Under the pieces are notes generated by a model, which saw nothing but the letters and a program-made list of their open reading frames with translations, was not told the origin of the DNA and searched no databases. Shown here one piece after another: positions 8,695-17,947 of a stretch of 64,000 nt of DNA (the stretch's first letter is position 1; each line of letters begins with the position of its first letter). The translations under genes and the position numbers were made by a program. This DNA comes from Candidatus Reconcilbacillus cellulovorans (GTDB lineage: Bacteria > Bacillota > Bacilli > Paenibacillales > Reconciliibacillaceae): the NCBI GenBank assembly GCA_002507565.1, contig MOXJ01000020.1:1-64000 (forward strand), read 5' to 3'.

Positions 8695-9690
8695 ATGAAT
8701 CAAGGGTTCGGTTTCGAGTCGTACCGCACGGATTTGGCATTGGAGGCGATGGATCGCGCCAATCGGATGTTCGGCGCCGGCCGCGGTGTTCCCGGCGTCG
8801 AGTCGGAGACGGAACGCGAAGACGGCATCCTCGTCACACGCATCCGCATCCGGTCGGAGGAAGGAGCGCAAGCGCTCGGCAAGCCGCCCGGCCGATACGT
8901 CACGATCGAGGCGCCTGGACTTCGCCGTGAAAACCGGCAGCTCGAAGATCGCGTCGCCGACCGCATTGCACGGGAGTTTGCGGCTTTTTTCACGGAGATG
9001 GGGTTGTCGGAAAGGGCCGGGGTGCTTGTCGTCGGGCTCGGCAACCGGAGCGTCACGCCGGACGCACTGGGGCCGTTTGTCGTCGAGGGCGTCACCGTGA
9101 CGCGGCATCTCGACGCGGCTGTAACCGCCGGGGACGGCCGTTCGATCCGGCCGATATCCGCCGTGGCGCCGGGTGTGCTCGGAACGACGGGCATCGAGAC
9201 GAGCGAGATCGTCCAAGGTATCGTGGAGAAGGTGCGTCCGGTTCTCGTCGTCGCCGTCGACGCGCTGGCCTCGCAATCGCTGGAACGCGTGTGTACGACC
9301 ATTCAGATGGCGGACTCCGGCATTCACCCCGGTTCCGGCATCGGCAACAAGCGCAAAGGCCTGACGCGCGACACACTCGGCGTGCCGGTGCTCGCCGTCG
9401 GCGTTCCGACCGTCGTCTATGCGTCGACGATCGTGAACAACACGCTGGAGATGTTGATCCGTCACGTCGGGAGGCTCGCACCGTCCGTCCAGGCGGCGTT
9501 CGGCGCGTTGGGCAGCATGAGCGGACCGGAGCGGCTTTCGCTCGTCCGTGAAGTTCTGGAGCCGCTCGGCCAAGATTTATTGGTGACGCCGAAAGACATC
9601 GACAGGTTCGTCGCCGACGCGGCTCGCCTGATCGCCGACGGGCTCAACGCCGCCCTTTTCGGGGAAAAGCAGCCGGAAAAAACGGTTTGA
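8695..9690 (+). CDS. gpr: Spore germination protease GPR
   Basis: Endopeptidase that degrades small acid-soluble spore proteins at germination, 331 residues. The self-processing region is visible as YRTD-LALE: by analogy with Bacillus the zymogen would be cut after Asp13, removing 13 residues. Conserved blocks follow: VVGLGNRSVTPDALGP, PGVLGTTGIETSEI, DSGIHPGSGIGNKRKGL and TLGVPVLAVGVPTVV. It makes the window that of a spore former. In Bacillus the gene is made in the forespore under sigma-G; I could not identify a clean sigma-G promoter here. Confidence 0.95.
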   Translation: MNQGFGFESYRTDLALEAMDRANRMFGAGRGVPGVESETEREDGILVTRIRIRSEEGAQALGKPPGRYVTIEAPGLRRENRQLEDRVADRIAREFAAFFTEMGLSERAGVLVVGLGNRSVTPDALGPFVVEGVTVTRHLDAAVTAGDGRSIRPISAVAPGVLGTTGIETSEIVQGIVEKVRPVLVVAVDALASQSLERVCTTIQMADSGIHPGSGIGNKRKGLTRDTLGVPVLAVGVPTVVYASTIVNNTLEMLIRHVGRLAPSVQAAFGALGSMSGPERLSLVREVLEPLGQDLLVTPKDIDRFVADAARLIADGLNAALFGEKQPEKTV

Positions 9691-9816
9691 GCGGAAAAGA
9701 GCGGCGCATCTTCTTTTCCGGCCGGTTCTATCGTTTCTGCAACCCTCATAGAGTGATAGCGCAGGGTTGTCCAAAGCCCGACGATGAAACCGAAGCCGGA
9801 GGGAAGGTTGCACAAG

Positions 9817-10689
9817 ATGCGGATCAGGTTGCGCAAGCGGTACGTTTTGTTGGCTTTCGGGGCATTTGCGTCCGTCTTGGCATGGGCGTCCGGGACGGCG
9901 TCGGAAGAAGCGGGGGGTTCCGTCGATACGGCGGCCGTCTCCTATGAATTCGCGTCTGTCGCGGCTCGGCCGGCGCCGGAACCCGCTTCGGAATTCCGGA
10001 GCGACAGGTCGGCGGCCGGCGCCGCATCCGACAAGGTAGTCGTATTCATTTACCACACGCACAACCGCGAGTCGTTTTTACCGGAACTCGGCCTCGGACC
10101 GCAGGCAGATCCGGCCGACGCCTACGATCCGAACATCAACATCACTGCGGTGGGGCGGACATTGGCGAACATGCTGGGGCGGCGCGGAATCTCCGCCGTC
10201 CTTTCGAATACCGATTACCCGTCGGAAGTCGAGGCGTTCGAATACGCCAAGTCGTACGCCTATTCCGCGCGGACGGTCCGCGAAGCGTTGGCCGCATATC
10301 CGGACGTTCGGCTGATCGTGGATCTGCACCGCGATTCACTCGGAAGGGAGGCGACGACCGTAACGATCGGCGGCGTCCCGTACGCAAGACTATGTTTCGT
10401 CGTCGGGGGGCGAAACCCGCACCGAGCAAAAAACGAGGCGCTCGCACATAAACTTCATCAGGCGGCCGAGTCTAGGCTTCCCGGCATCTCCAGAGGTGTT
10501 CTGACCAAGTCGTCACACGGCCACGCGGAATACAACCAGTCGCTGTCGCCGTACAGCGTGTTGGTCGAAGCGGGCGGGCCGTACAATACGTTCGCCGAAT
10601 TGTATCGATCGATGGACGTTTTGGCGGACGCGATCGCGGCCGTTATCGGCGACGGATCGCGACCGGGTGGTCCCACCGAAGGAGGCTGA
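9817..10689 (+). CDS. spoIIP: Stage II sporulation protein P, first copy
   Basis: Peptidoglycan amidase/endopeptidase of the SpoIIP family, which with SpoIID and SpoIIM drives engulfment of the forespore. The 290-residue product has one N-terminal membrane anchor (about residues 8-28), then a catalytic domain with VVFIYHTHNRESFLP, LIVDLHRDS, FVVGGRNPH and the late HAEYNQSLSPYSVLVEAGG. The start at 9817 has GGAGGGAAGG 9 bases upstream; an ATG at 9784 has no ribosome site. A weak sigma-E-like -10 (CATAGAGT, 9747) lies upstream. It is followed 6 bases later by a second spoIIP gene. Confidence 0.88.
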   Translation: MRIRLRKRYVLLAFGAFASVLAWASGTASEEAGGSVDTAAVSYEFASVAARPAPEPASEFRSDRSAAGAASDKVVVFIYHTHNRESFLPELGLGPQADPADAYDPNINITAVGRTLANMLGRRGISAVLSNTDYPSEVEAFEYAKSYAYSARTVREALAAYPDVRLIVDLHRDSLGREATTVTIGGVPYARLCFVVGGRNPHRAKNEALAHKLHQAAESRLPGISRGVLTKSSHGHAEYNQSLSPYSVLVEAGGPYNTFAELYRSMDVLADAIAAVIGDGSRPGGPTEGG

Positions 10690-10695
10690 CGGAAG

Positions 10696-11760
10696 ATGAG
10701 GCAGGCGGCGGCGTGGATCCGTCGATCGGGCGTCTGGCTGGGAACTGCGTTTGGCCTTCAAGTGTTGGCGGCTGTTTCCGGATGGGCGATGGTCCGCACC
10801 GGCGTCGATCCGTTCAGGATGTGGATTCCTTCTTTTTTTCAGGATTCCGGTGCGAAAAAAATGGCGGCAGCGGCGGAAAGGGTGTTGCGCGACCGCGTCG
10901 CCTGGCTGCTGGAAACGGAGCTGCATGGACCGGCGGCGTTCGCTTTGTCCCAGTTTCCCGTGCCGGTTCGCAAGTCCGCTACGGCGGTTCCGACGGACAT
11001 GCCGGCGGCGTCGATTTTCCCTTCACCTGCTTCGCCGACGCCGCGACCTTCGACGGAACGGCCGATTTCCGCGGGTTCAAGCGGCGTCGGTACGCTCGGG
11101 CCGACGGCGACAACGCTCCAAGGGACGGTTTTGCTCAAGCGCGTATTGATTTACCACTCTCATCCTTATGAGTCTTGGATTTCAGAAACCCAAAAGACGG
11201 ATGATCATAAAACCAACATCACATTGGTCGGCAGACGCCTCGCCGAGTCGCTCGAACGTCTCGGCGTCGGCGTCGTCCATACCGCCGTCGATTATCGCAA
11301 AGAAGTTCCAAATTATAATTGGTATTATTCATATAAATACTCCTTGCAGACGATTCGCGACGTCATGGCCGTCTATCCCGACGTTGCATTCTTCTTTGAT
11401 ATTCATCGCGATTCGTTCGGGCGGGATAGAACCACGTTGGAACGAAATGGGACGACCTACGCCAAAATCATGTTCGTCGTCGGCAGGCAAAATCCGAATT
11501 GGGAGCAAAACGAAGCGTTCGCGCGACGCCTTGACGCGTTGCTGAACGCCGAAATGCCTGGCATTTCCCGGGGAATGAAAGACAAGGACGCCGCTGAAGG
11601 CCACGGTGAGTACAACCAGTCCGTGTCGCCGAACAGCATTTTGGTGGAAATCGGCGGGCCCGAAAACACACTTGAGGAATGTTACCGGAGCGCGGATGTC
11701 TTGGCGTCGGCGATCGCGGCCGTCGTCCGCGAACGGGTCGCCGCCGGAAAGGAGGACTGA
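10696..11760 (+). CDS. spoIIP: Stage II sporulation protein P, second copy
   Basis: A second SpoIIP-family protein, 354 residues, in tandem with the first. It has an N-terminal membrane helix, a Pro/Ser/Thr-rich spacer around residues 90-140, and the catalytic motifs VLIYHSHPYESWI, FFDIHRDSFGRD, FVVGRQNPNWEQN and HGEYNQSVSPNSILVEIGG. This copy is closer in length to Bacillus SpoIIP and lies directly before yqxA-lepA, the standard order. The start has GAAGGAGG 10 bases upstream. The pair probably arose by duplication and divergence, since only the catalytic motifs remain clearly alike. Confidence 0.9.
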   Translation: MRQAAAWIRRSGVWLGTAFGLQVLAAVSGWAMVRTGVDPFRMWIPSFFQDSGAKKMAAAAERVLRDRVAWLLETELHGPAAFALSQFPVPVRKSATAVPTDMPAASIFPSPASPTPRPSTERPISAGSSGVGTLGPTATTLQGTVLLKRVLIYHSHPYESWISETQKTDDHKTNITLVGRRLAESLERLGVGVVHTAVDYRKEVPNYNWYYSYKYSLQTIRDVMAVYPDVAFFFDIHRDSFGRDRTTLERNGTTYAKIMFVVGRQNPNWEQNEAFARRLDALLNAEMPGISRGMKDKDAAEGHGEYNQSVSPNSILVEIGGPENTLEECYRSADVLASAIAAVVRERVAAGKED

Positions 11761-11764
11761 AACC

Positions 11765-12145
11765 GTGTCGCGTTCGGTCGCCCAGTTTTTCTTGCTGGTT
11801 CTTTTGTCGGCGTTTTGTCTGTTTCTCGGCATCGACATCGCGTCGCGGAACGGCGCGGATGCGAGCCGAAGCGCGGCGGGGCCGGATCGGGAAGTGTTCC
11901 GACCGATGCCGGTTTTTCCGGAACCGACGCCGGTAGCGGACGAGCGCTACCGTTTTTCGACGGCTGAACCGTTTGAAGACCATTCATGCGGCGCGAGGTC
12001 TGTGCTTTGTCCCAAAAGCCGGTCGGAGCGCGACCGCGAGCCGACGATCGCCAGAATCGGCAACGGCATTGGCGATCTATTCCACCGAACCGCCTATCAC
12101 GCCGTCGACGGCGTCACGTCGCTTCTTTCCCGGCTGACCGATTGA
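11765..12145 (+). CDS. yqxA: YqxA-like small membrane protein (DUF3679)
   Basis: Small protein of 126 residues with one N-terminal membrane helix ([22 protein letters not shown]) and a hydrophilic rest ending in [21 protein letters not shown]. Position between spoIIP and lepA is that of Bacillus yqxA, and the late helical motif fits DUF3679; no function is established for the family. The GTG at 11765 is chosen because GGAGG lies 9 bases upstream, overlapping the end of the second spoIIP gene. The start codon is only 4 bases past the spoIIP stop, so the genes are probably co-translated. Confidence 0.75.
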   Translation: MSRSVAQFFLLVLLSAFCLFLGIDIASRNGADASRSAAGPDREVFRPMPVFPEPTPVADERYRFSTAEPFEDHSCGARSVLCPKSRSERDREPTIARIGNGIGDLFHRTAYHAVDGVTSLLSRLTD

Positions 12146-12154
12146 TGTTATAAT
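12146..12154 (+). promoter_or_regulatory. Extended -10 promoter candidate for lepA
   Basis: TGTTATAAT directly follows the yqxA stop codon and is a perfect extended -10 element. It would give lepA its own vegetative transcript, apart from the sporulation genes before it. No clear -35 was seen. Confidence 0.5.
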
Positions 12155-12206
12155 TACAGGCGTTGAGACAGACATTCGGCAGTCGGAAAGAAAAGGGGTC
12201 GCAGGC

Positions 12207-14021
12207 GTGACGTCGCGAAACGAACCGGAACGAATCCGGAACTTTTGCATCATCGCCCATATCGATCACGGTAAATCGACGCTCGCCGACCGCATTTTGG
12301 AGTACACCGGCGCTTTGTCGGAACGCGAAATGAAAGACCAGGTGCTCGACCAGATGGAGCTTGAGCGCGAGCGCGGCATCACGATCAAACTTCAGGCGGT
12401 TCGGCTTCGGTATGTCGCGGAGGACGGTGAAACGTACACGCTGAATTTGATCGATACGCCCGGGCACGTGGATTTTACATACGAAGTGTCGCGCAGCCTT
12501 GCCGCTTGCGAGGGCGCTCTGCTCGTCGTCGACGCCTCGCAGGGCATCGAGGCGCAGACGTTGGCGAACGTTTATTTGGCGATCGATAATAATTTAGAGA
12601 TTTTGCCGGTTATTAATAAAATCGACCTTCCGAACGCCGATCCTGACCGCGTCAAGAAAGAGATTGAAGAAATCATCGGTCTCGACTGCAGCGAAGCGGT
12701 GTTGGCATCGGCCAAGCTCGGCATCGGCACGAAAGAGATTCTCGAACAAGTCGTACGGCGCGTACCGGCGCCGAAGGGCGACCGGGAGGCACCGCTTCGC
12801 GCGCTCATTTTCGACTCGCATTACGATGCGTACAAGGGCGTGGTCGTCTACGTGCGCGTCGTCGACGGCTCCGTCCGCAAGGGTACGCGCATCCGCTTTA
12901 TGGCGACCGACAAAACGTTTGAAGTCGACGAGGTGGGCGTGTTTACTCCGCGGATGACGCCGGTCGACGAGCTTTCCGTCGGCGATGTCGGTTACCTCGT
13001 CGCCGGCGTCAAAAACGTCCGCGACACGCGCGTCGGCGACACGGTGACCGAAGCCGACCGCCCGGCCGCGACGCCGCTGCCCGGTTACCGCAAAGTCAAC
13101 CCGATGGTGTTTTGCGGTATGTATCCGATCGACAGCGAAGATTACGACGATTTGCGCGAAGCATTGGAAAAGTTGGAATTGAACGACGCGTCGCTGCATT
13201 TCGAGCCGGAAACGTCCACTGCGCTCGGTTTCGGTTTCCGATGCGGGTTCCTCGGCCTTTTGCACATGGAAATCATTCAGGAACGGATCGAGCGCGAGTT
13301 CGGCATTCCGATCCTGACGACGGCGCCCAGCGTCGTGTATCGCGTCCGCCTGACCAACGGCGAAACGATGGAAATTCACAACCCGTCCCATATGCCGGAG
13401 CCCGGCCGCATTGAGTCGATCGAGGAACCTTACGTCAAGGCGTCGATCATGACGCCGAGCGAGCACGTCGGCGCAGTGATGGAGCTGTGCCAGAACCGCC
13501 GCGGCATCTACCTGAACATGGAGTATTTGAGTCCGACGCGTGTCCTGCTGACGTATGAAATGCCGCTGTCGGAAATCGTTTACGATTTTTTCGACCGACT
13601 CAAGTCGAGCACCAAGGGATACGCCTCGCTCGACTACGAGTGGTCCGGTTACAAGCCGTCGAAACTAGTGAAAATGGATATTCTGCTCAACGGCGAGCCG
13701 GTCGACGCGCTGTCCGTGATCGTTCACCGCGACAGGGCGTACCAGCGCGGGAAGGCGATCTGCGAAAAACTGAAAGAGCTGATTCCGCGGCAAATGTTCG
13801 AAGTGCCGATTCAGGCGGCGATCGGCTCGAAAGTGATCGCGCGCGAGACGATCAAGGCGCTGCGCAAAAACGTGCTGGCGAAATGCTACGGCGGCGACGT
13901 CACGAGGAAGCGGAAGTTGCTGGAAAAGCAGAAGGAAGGCAAGAAGCGGCTGAAACAGGTCGGCAGCGTCGAGGTGCCGCAGGAGGCGTTTATGGCGGTG
14001 TTGAAGTTAGAGGAAAATTAA
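12207..14021 (+). CDS. lepA: Elongation factor 4 (LepA)
   Basis: Ribosome-associated translational GTPase that back-translocates or rescues stalled ribosomes, 604 residues. GTPase motifs are AHIDHGKST (G1), RGITI (G2), DTPGHVDF (G3) and [10 protein letters not shown] (G4). The LepA-specific C-terminal domain is complete ([18 protein letters not shown], then [20 protein letters not shown]). The GTG start has AAAAGGGG 8 bases upstream. It is followed by hemW, the conserved order. Confidence 0.97.
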   Translation: MTSRNEPERIRNFCIIAHIDHGKSTLADRILEYTGALSEREMKDQVLDQMELERERGITIKLQAVRLRYVAEDGETYTLNLIDTPGHVDFTYEVSRSLAACEGALLVVDASQGIEAQTLANVYLAIDNNLEILPVINKIDLPNADPDRVKKEIEEIIGLDCSEAVLASAKLGIGTKEILEQVVRRVPAPKGDREAPLRALIFDSHYDAYKGVVVYVRVVDGSVRKGTRIRFMATDKTFEVDEVGVFTPRMTPVDELSVGDVGYLVAGVKNVRDTRVGDTVTEADRPAATPLPGYRKVNPMVFCGMYPIDSEDYDDLREALEKLELNDASLHFEPETSTALGFGFRCGFLGLLHMEIIQERIEREFGIPILTTAPSVVYRVRLTNGETMEIHNPSHMPEPGRIESIEEPYVKASIMTPSEHVGAVMELCQNRRGIYLNMEYLSPTRVLLTYEMPLSEIVYDFFDRLKSSTKGYASLDYEWSGYKPSKLVKMDILLNGEPVDALSVIVHRDRAYQRGKAICEKLKELIPRQMFEVPIQAAIGSKVIARETIKALRKNVLAKCYGGDVTRKRKLLEKQKEGKKRLKQVGSVEVPQEAFMAVLKLEEN

Positions 14022-14083
14022 TACAGGAGAGGGTTGGATCGACCGATTGCGCGCCTTGAAAGAGAGAAGGGCGGACATATGAT

Positions 14084-15286
14084 ATGAAAAGGAACATGTG
14101 TCCTATTCGTTCCACCATGGCCCCCCCGCGCGCCGTCTACGTCCACATTCCGTTCTGCGCGAGCAAATGTCCGTATTGCGACTTCAACACGTACGTCGTC
14201 TCCGGACAGCCGGTCGACGCCTATTTGGACGCGCTGGAACGCGAGATGGAACAAGCCGTCGATCGCATGCCGCCCGGTCGAATCGCGACGATCTTTATCG
14301 GCGGCGGCACCCCGACGATCTTGTCGCCTGCGCAGTTGGCGAAACTGCTTTCGGCGCTCCAACGCTCATTCGCCGACCGCGAGCCGGATTTTGAGTTTAC
14401 GGTGGAAGCGAACCCCGGCACGGTCGATGCGGAAAAGCTGTGCGTTTTGCGCGAGGGCGGCGTCAACCGGATCAGCTTCGGCGCGCAGTCGTTCGACGAC
14501 CGGCTGTTGGTCGCCATCGGCCGCGACCATCAGGCCGACGACGTCTTCCGCGCTGTCGAAACGGCGAAACAAGCCGGTTTCGTCAACATTTCGATCGATC
14601 TGATGTTCGGCCTGCCGCGCCAGACGGTCGCTGATCTGAATCGGACGCTCGACGCCGCGCTGTCACTCGGGTTGCCCCATGTTTCTGCCTACAGCTTGAA
14701 AATAGAGGAAAATACGCCGTTTTCCGCGTTGCGCGCTCAAAATCGGTTGCCGCTGCCGGACGAAGACGAGGAAGCGGACATGTACGCGCTGGTGATCGAC
14801 CGGATGCGGGCGGCGGGGTATGTCCACTACGAGGTGAGCAACTTCGCGAAGCCCGGTTTCGAGTGCCGGCATAACTTGACGTATTGGCGGAACCTTCCCT
14901 ATTACGGCCTGGGCGCGGGTGCGCACGGGTACGTCGGCGGGCGTAGGTACGCGAACGTGCGCGGCGTCCGCGCCTACATCGAGGCGGTGTCGCAGGGGCT
15001 TCCGGAAGCGGAAGCGTCGGAAGTGACGGAAACAGAGGAGATGGAAAACTTCATGATTCTTGGCTTGCGGTTATTGGAAGAAGGCGTATCATCCGACGTG
15101 TTTCGAACCGAATACGGATGTTCGCCCGAAAGCGTATTCGGCGGACCGATCCGACGTCTGCTTGCAAAAGGATGGCTGGAGCGGACGGAAAAAGGTTATC
15201 GCCTGACGCGCGACGGACTCATGTTCGGCAATGAGGTGTTTGCCGCTTTCGTCGGCGAGGCGGTCGCGAAGGAGGCGCGGCCGTGA
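14084..15286 (+). CDS. hemW: Radical SAM heme chaperone HemW
   Basis: HemN-like radical SAM protein that in other bacteria binds heme and hands it to respiratory enzymes, 400 residues. The iron-sulfur motif is CASKCPYC (C-x3-C-x2-C) near residue 25, followed by FIGGGTPTIL and NRISFGAQSF. The start at 14084 adds about 14 residues ahead of the usual beginning (YVHIPFC); an internal ATG at 14117 is possible but has no ribosome site, whereas AGAGAAGG precedes 14084. The product lacks any motif marking it as coproporphyrinogen oxidase, so the HemW name is used. Confidence 0.92.
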   Translation: MKRNMCPIRSTMAPPRAVYVHIPFCASKCPYCDFNTYVVSGQPVDAYLDALEREMEQAVDRMPPGRIATIFIGGGTPTILSPAQLAKLLSALQRSFADREPDFEFTVEANPGTVDAEKLCVLREGGVNRISFGAQSFDDRLLVAIGRDHQADDVFRAVETAKQAGFVNISIDLMFGLPRQTVADLNRTLDAALSLGLPHVSAYSLKIEENTPFSALRAQNRLPLPDEDEEADMYALVIDRMRAAGYVHYEVSNFAKPGFECRHNLTYWRNLPYYGLGAGAHGYVGGRRYANVRGVRAYIEAVSQGLPEAEASEVTETEEMENFMILGLRLLEEGVSSDVFRTEYGCSPESVFGGPIRRLLAKGWLERTEKGYRLTRDGLMFGNEVFAAFVGEAVAKEARP

Positions 15287-17517
15287 TGATGAAGCGAAAG
15301 GCGGGCGAAAAGGCGGCGGCGCTGGCGTTCGCCGTCGCGGTCGCCGTCTCGACGGCGGCGTGCGAAAAAACGGAAGAACGCGGCGTTTCGTCCGATGCGT
15401 CGCCGGGATCGTCGGCGGCTTCTACTTCTGTTTCGGCGGAGACGCCGTCTCCGTCGCCGGTTGCCGCTCTGGCTTCGCCGTCCGCCGGCGGCGACGTTTC
15501 ATCGGCGGGCGGCGGTATCGCCGATGCCGTCGACGGCGTCCGCGTCGCGCTGCGGTTGTGCTCACCGCCGACCGGGTTCTATAAGCCGACGACCGTCGCG
15601 GCCGAGCCGCCGTTTCGAGCGGATTTTTCGCCGCAATCCGCTTTACCGGAATTGCGCGGCATCAACGCGATTTCGGTTCTTCTCATCGGCAATGAAGCGG
15701 GATTCTCGGACGAAGTCGGCGGTTCGTTCGCCTTGGATCGCCGCGGTCGCGTCTACGCCTGGGGCAACCGGTACGACGAGTGGAGTTACGGCGGAGCGTC
15801 CTACGCCAAGCAGGTCGAAGGCCTGCCGGCCGTGCGGGCGATCGCGGGAGAGTATGCTCTCGACGCCGAAGGCCGCGTCTGGTTCTTGAACGGGAAACAT
15901 GCGCCCTATCGAGTGGAGGATCTGACGGAACCGGTGAAGGCGATCGAGGCGGTCGGCCGGGACTTCGTCCTGGCGCTAGGCCGTTCCGGCCGGCTCTATG
16001 CGTGGAAACCGGCTTTCGATCAGTTCCCGAAAGTGTTCCAGGAGCTTGCTGGCGGCGTTCGGGCGGTGTTCGGCGGCCCGTACCGCGCGTACTGGATCGA
16101 CGGTCAGGGCGATCTCAAGTGGTTGCGGGACGTTTCTGCGATCGAGGGGGCGACGCCGCAGAAGGCGGAGCGGCTTGAACCGCCCGGCGGACGGAAAGCC
16201 GAGCGCGTTTTCACGACGTTTCTCGGCGATTTCGTCCGAACGGCGGACGGCACCGTCTACGCCGTTTCGCCTGCCGACGGGAGTTTCGTTCCGACGCGGT
16301 TGAAACGAATTCTGCGCGTCGTCGGTACATCCGCCAAGGCATATGCGCTGACGGCCGACGGAACCGTGTTTGCGCTGTCGGACGACCGAACGTCCCTTGC
16401 ACAACCGGTACCCGGCCTGACGGGAGTCGCCGACATTCGGGCCGGCTGGGCCCATGTGCTCGCCCTGAAATCAGACGGTACCGTCTGGTCGTGGGGCAGC
16501 GACGTGTACGGCCAGTTAGGCCGTTATCCGCGGTTTTTCGAGCGGTTTGCCCGGATCGGAACAACGCGGGACGTCCAAGCCGTCGAGTTCGAGTCCGGCG
16601 AAGTGTGGCTGATTTTGCGAAACGGCGACGTCTGGAAAATCAATCGCCGCCTGCAGGTCGAGCCGGTACTGATCGGACGCGGCATCGTCCGCGTTTTTCC
16701 GATAAAAGGGGCGTTTCTAACGTCCGACGGCGTTCTGCAACTGCGCGAGGCGGACGGAGAGTGCAGGCAACTGGTCGCCGAAGGCGGCATCCGCGAAGCG
16801 GTTCCGGATCTTAACGGCTGGTTTATCCGGACGGGACAGAATGTCGTGCTGTACGCCGAGACGGGTTGGGGGTCGTATGTTCTCGTCAAGCCTGTTCGGT
16901 TTCCGGAGGGGCGCGTCCCGACCGTCGCGAAAATGTTCGGCTATCCTGTCTTTACGGTTCTGGCCGACGACGGATCGGTGTATTACCGTACGGGCGAAGA
17001 AAAGGACGGCGCCATTGTCATGGAACGCGTGGCGGACTTGCCGCCGGTGCGCGAATGGACGACGCTGGACGGCACTTTTTTCGGCGGATTTTGTGATGTT
17101 GTCCGCGCGCTCGGCGAAGACGACAGGGCGTACGCGGTCCGCGTGGAGATTCATTTCCATGAAAACGGCAGGACACCGACGTACACCATGCATGCCCGGC
17201 CGTATGGGGCCAATGTACGCCATCTGTACGGCAGCCTGATGGAGCGGTCGGACCGCGAGGTCGTCGAGACCGGCATGACCGTCGACGGCGACATGCTGAT
17301 GCCGGTTGAGCGGGGCGCCCGCGTGTGGATCGGTTCGATCGAAGACGGACCGATCGACGCTTGGTACTACTATCCGAGCGAGGGGCCGAGTGCTTACGCC
17401 CATGTTCGGATCGATGCCGCCGGAACGCTTTATCTTTACGGATACAACCCGTTCTTCACGACGGATGAGAAACCGGGACCGGTGCGACGGATGTCGTCGG
17501 GCGGGACGAACAATTGA
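15283..17517 (+). CDS. Predicted lipoprotein with RCC1-like beta-propeller repeats
   Basis: Unassigned secreted protein of 744 residues. The N-terminus is a signal peptide ending in STAAC, a slightly degenerate lipobox. A Ser/Pro/Ala-rich stretch follows (about residues 35-85). Most of the rest is made of RCC1-type units: FALDRRGRVYAWGNRYDEWSYG, YALDAEGRVWFL, YALTADGTVFAL and VLALKSDGTVWSWGSDVYGQLG. Such propellers are binding scaffolds. The GTG at 15283 overlaps the hemW stop, and two in-frame ATGs at 15286 and 15289 are equally possible behind AAGGAGG (15269-15275). It occupies the place where hrcA-grpE-dnaK often follow hemW in Bacillales. Confidence 0.7.
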   Translation: MMMKRKAGEKAAALAFAVAVAVSTAACEKTEERGVSSDASPGSSAASTSVSAETPSPSPVAALASPSAGGDVSSAGGGIADAVDGVRVALRLCSPPTGFYKPTTVAAEPPFRADFSPQSALPELRGINAISVLLIGNEAGFSDEVGGSFALDRRGRVYAWGNRYDEWSYGGASYAKQVEGLPAVRAIAGEYALDAEGRVWFLNGKHAPYRVEDLTEPVKAIEAVGRDFVLALGRSGRLYAWKPAFDQFPKVFQELAGGVRAVFGGPYRAYWIDGQGDLKWLRDVSAIEGATPQKAERLEPPGGRKAERVFTTFLGDFVRTADGTVYAVSPADGSFVPTRLKRILRVVGTSAKAYALTADGTVFALSDDRTSLAQPVPGLTGVADIRAGWAHVLALKSDGTVWSWGSDVYGQLGRYPRFFERFARIGTTRDVQAVEFESGEVWLILRNGDVWKINRRLQVEPVLIGRGIVRVFPIKGAFLTSDGVLQLREADGECRQLVAEGGIREAVPDLNGWFIRTGQNVVLYAETGWGSYVLVKPVRFPEGRVPTVAKMFGYPVFTVLADDGSVYYRTGEEKDGAIVMERVADLPPVREWTTLDGTFFGGFCDVVRALGEDDRAYAVRVEIHFHENGRTPTYTMHARPYGANVRHLYGSLMERSDREVVETGMTVDGDMLMPVERGARVWIGSIEDGPIDAWYYYPSEGPSAYAHVRIDAAGTLYLYGYNPFFTTDEKPGPVRRMSSGGTNN

Positions 17518-17546
17518 TCTTCGCTCGTCCTTCGCCCGTCGGTCCG

Positions 17547-17575
17547 TTGACATCTTTCGACGGCAGGGATAGACT
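17547..17575 (+). promoter_or_regulatory. Sigma-A promoter of the YuiB-like gene
   Basis: TTGACA (17547-17552) and TAGACT (17570-17575) are separated by 17 bases. The start codon lies 32 bases downstream. The -35 is perfect and the -10 matches at 4 of 6 positions. Confidence 0.7.
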
Positions 17576-17607
17576 AGGGGAAGAACGTTCGGGAAGGGCG
17601 ATGGCGG

Positions 17608-17907
17608 ATGGGTGCGATGTCCGTGTTGCAGGCGGTCATTGCCACAATTCTCATTTTTGTGCTTGCGTTCGGGGTCGGCTTCATCCTCAACATGTTGCTG
17701 AAAACGACTTGGTTCCCGGTTTTTCTCTACGCGGCGACCGTCGTCGGCCTCGGCGTCTATTGGGCGTGGGGACCGGGGACGCTGCTGGAGAACCTGCTCA
17801 AATATACGGTTGCGGATTATACGCCGTTCGTCGGCGGATTGGCGGGCGCCGTGTTGAGCGGCGCGGCGATCCGTTCGCTCAGGCGAAGGGGTTATCGGAT
17901 GTTCTGA
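17608..17907 (+). CDS. YuiB-like small membrane protein
   Basis: Protein of 99 residues with three predicted membrane segments: an N-terminal one (VLQAVIATILIFVLAFGVGF), a second around residues 37-55 and a third around residues 70-87, ending in a basic tail. The first 40 residues, including FGVGFILNMLLKTTW, resemble the Bacillus YuiB family as I recall it; no function is known. GGAAGG lies 10 bases before the ATG, and a second in-frame ATG at 17617 has no good ribosome site. Confidence 0.6.
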   Translation: MGAMSVLQAVIATILIFVLAFGVGFILNMLLKTTWFPVFLYAATVVGLGVYWAWGPGTLLENLLKYTVADYTPFVGGLAGAVLSGAAIRSLRRRGYRMF

Positions 17908-17947
17908 ACGACCGTCGCCGTTGGCCTTGCGGGCGAAGGAACGGGCG

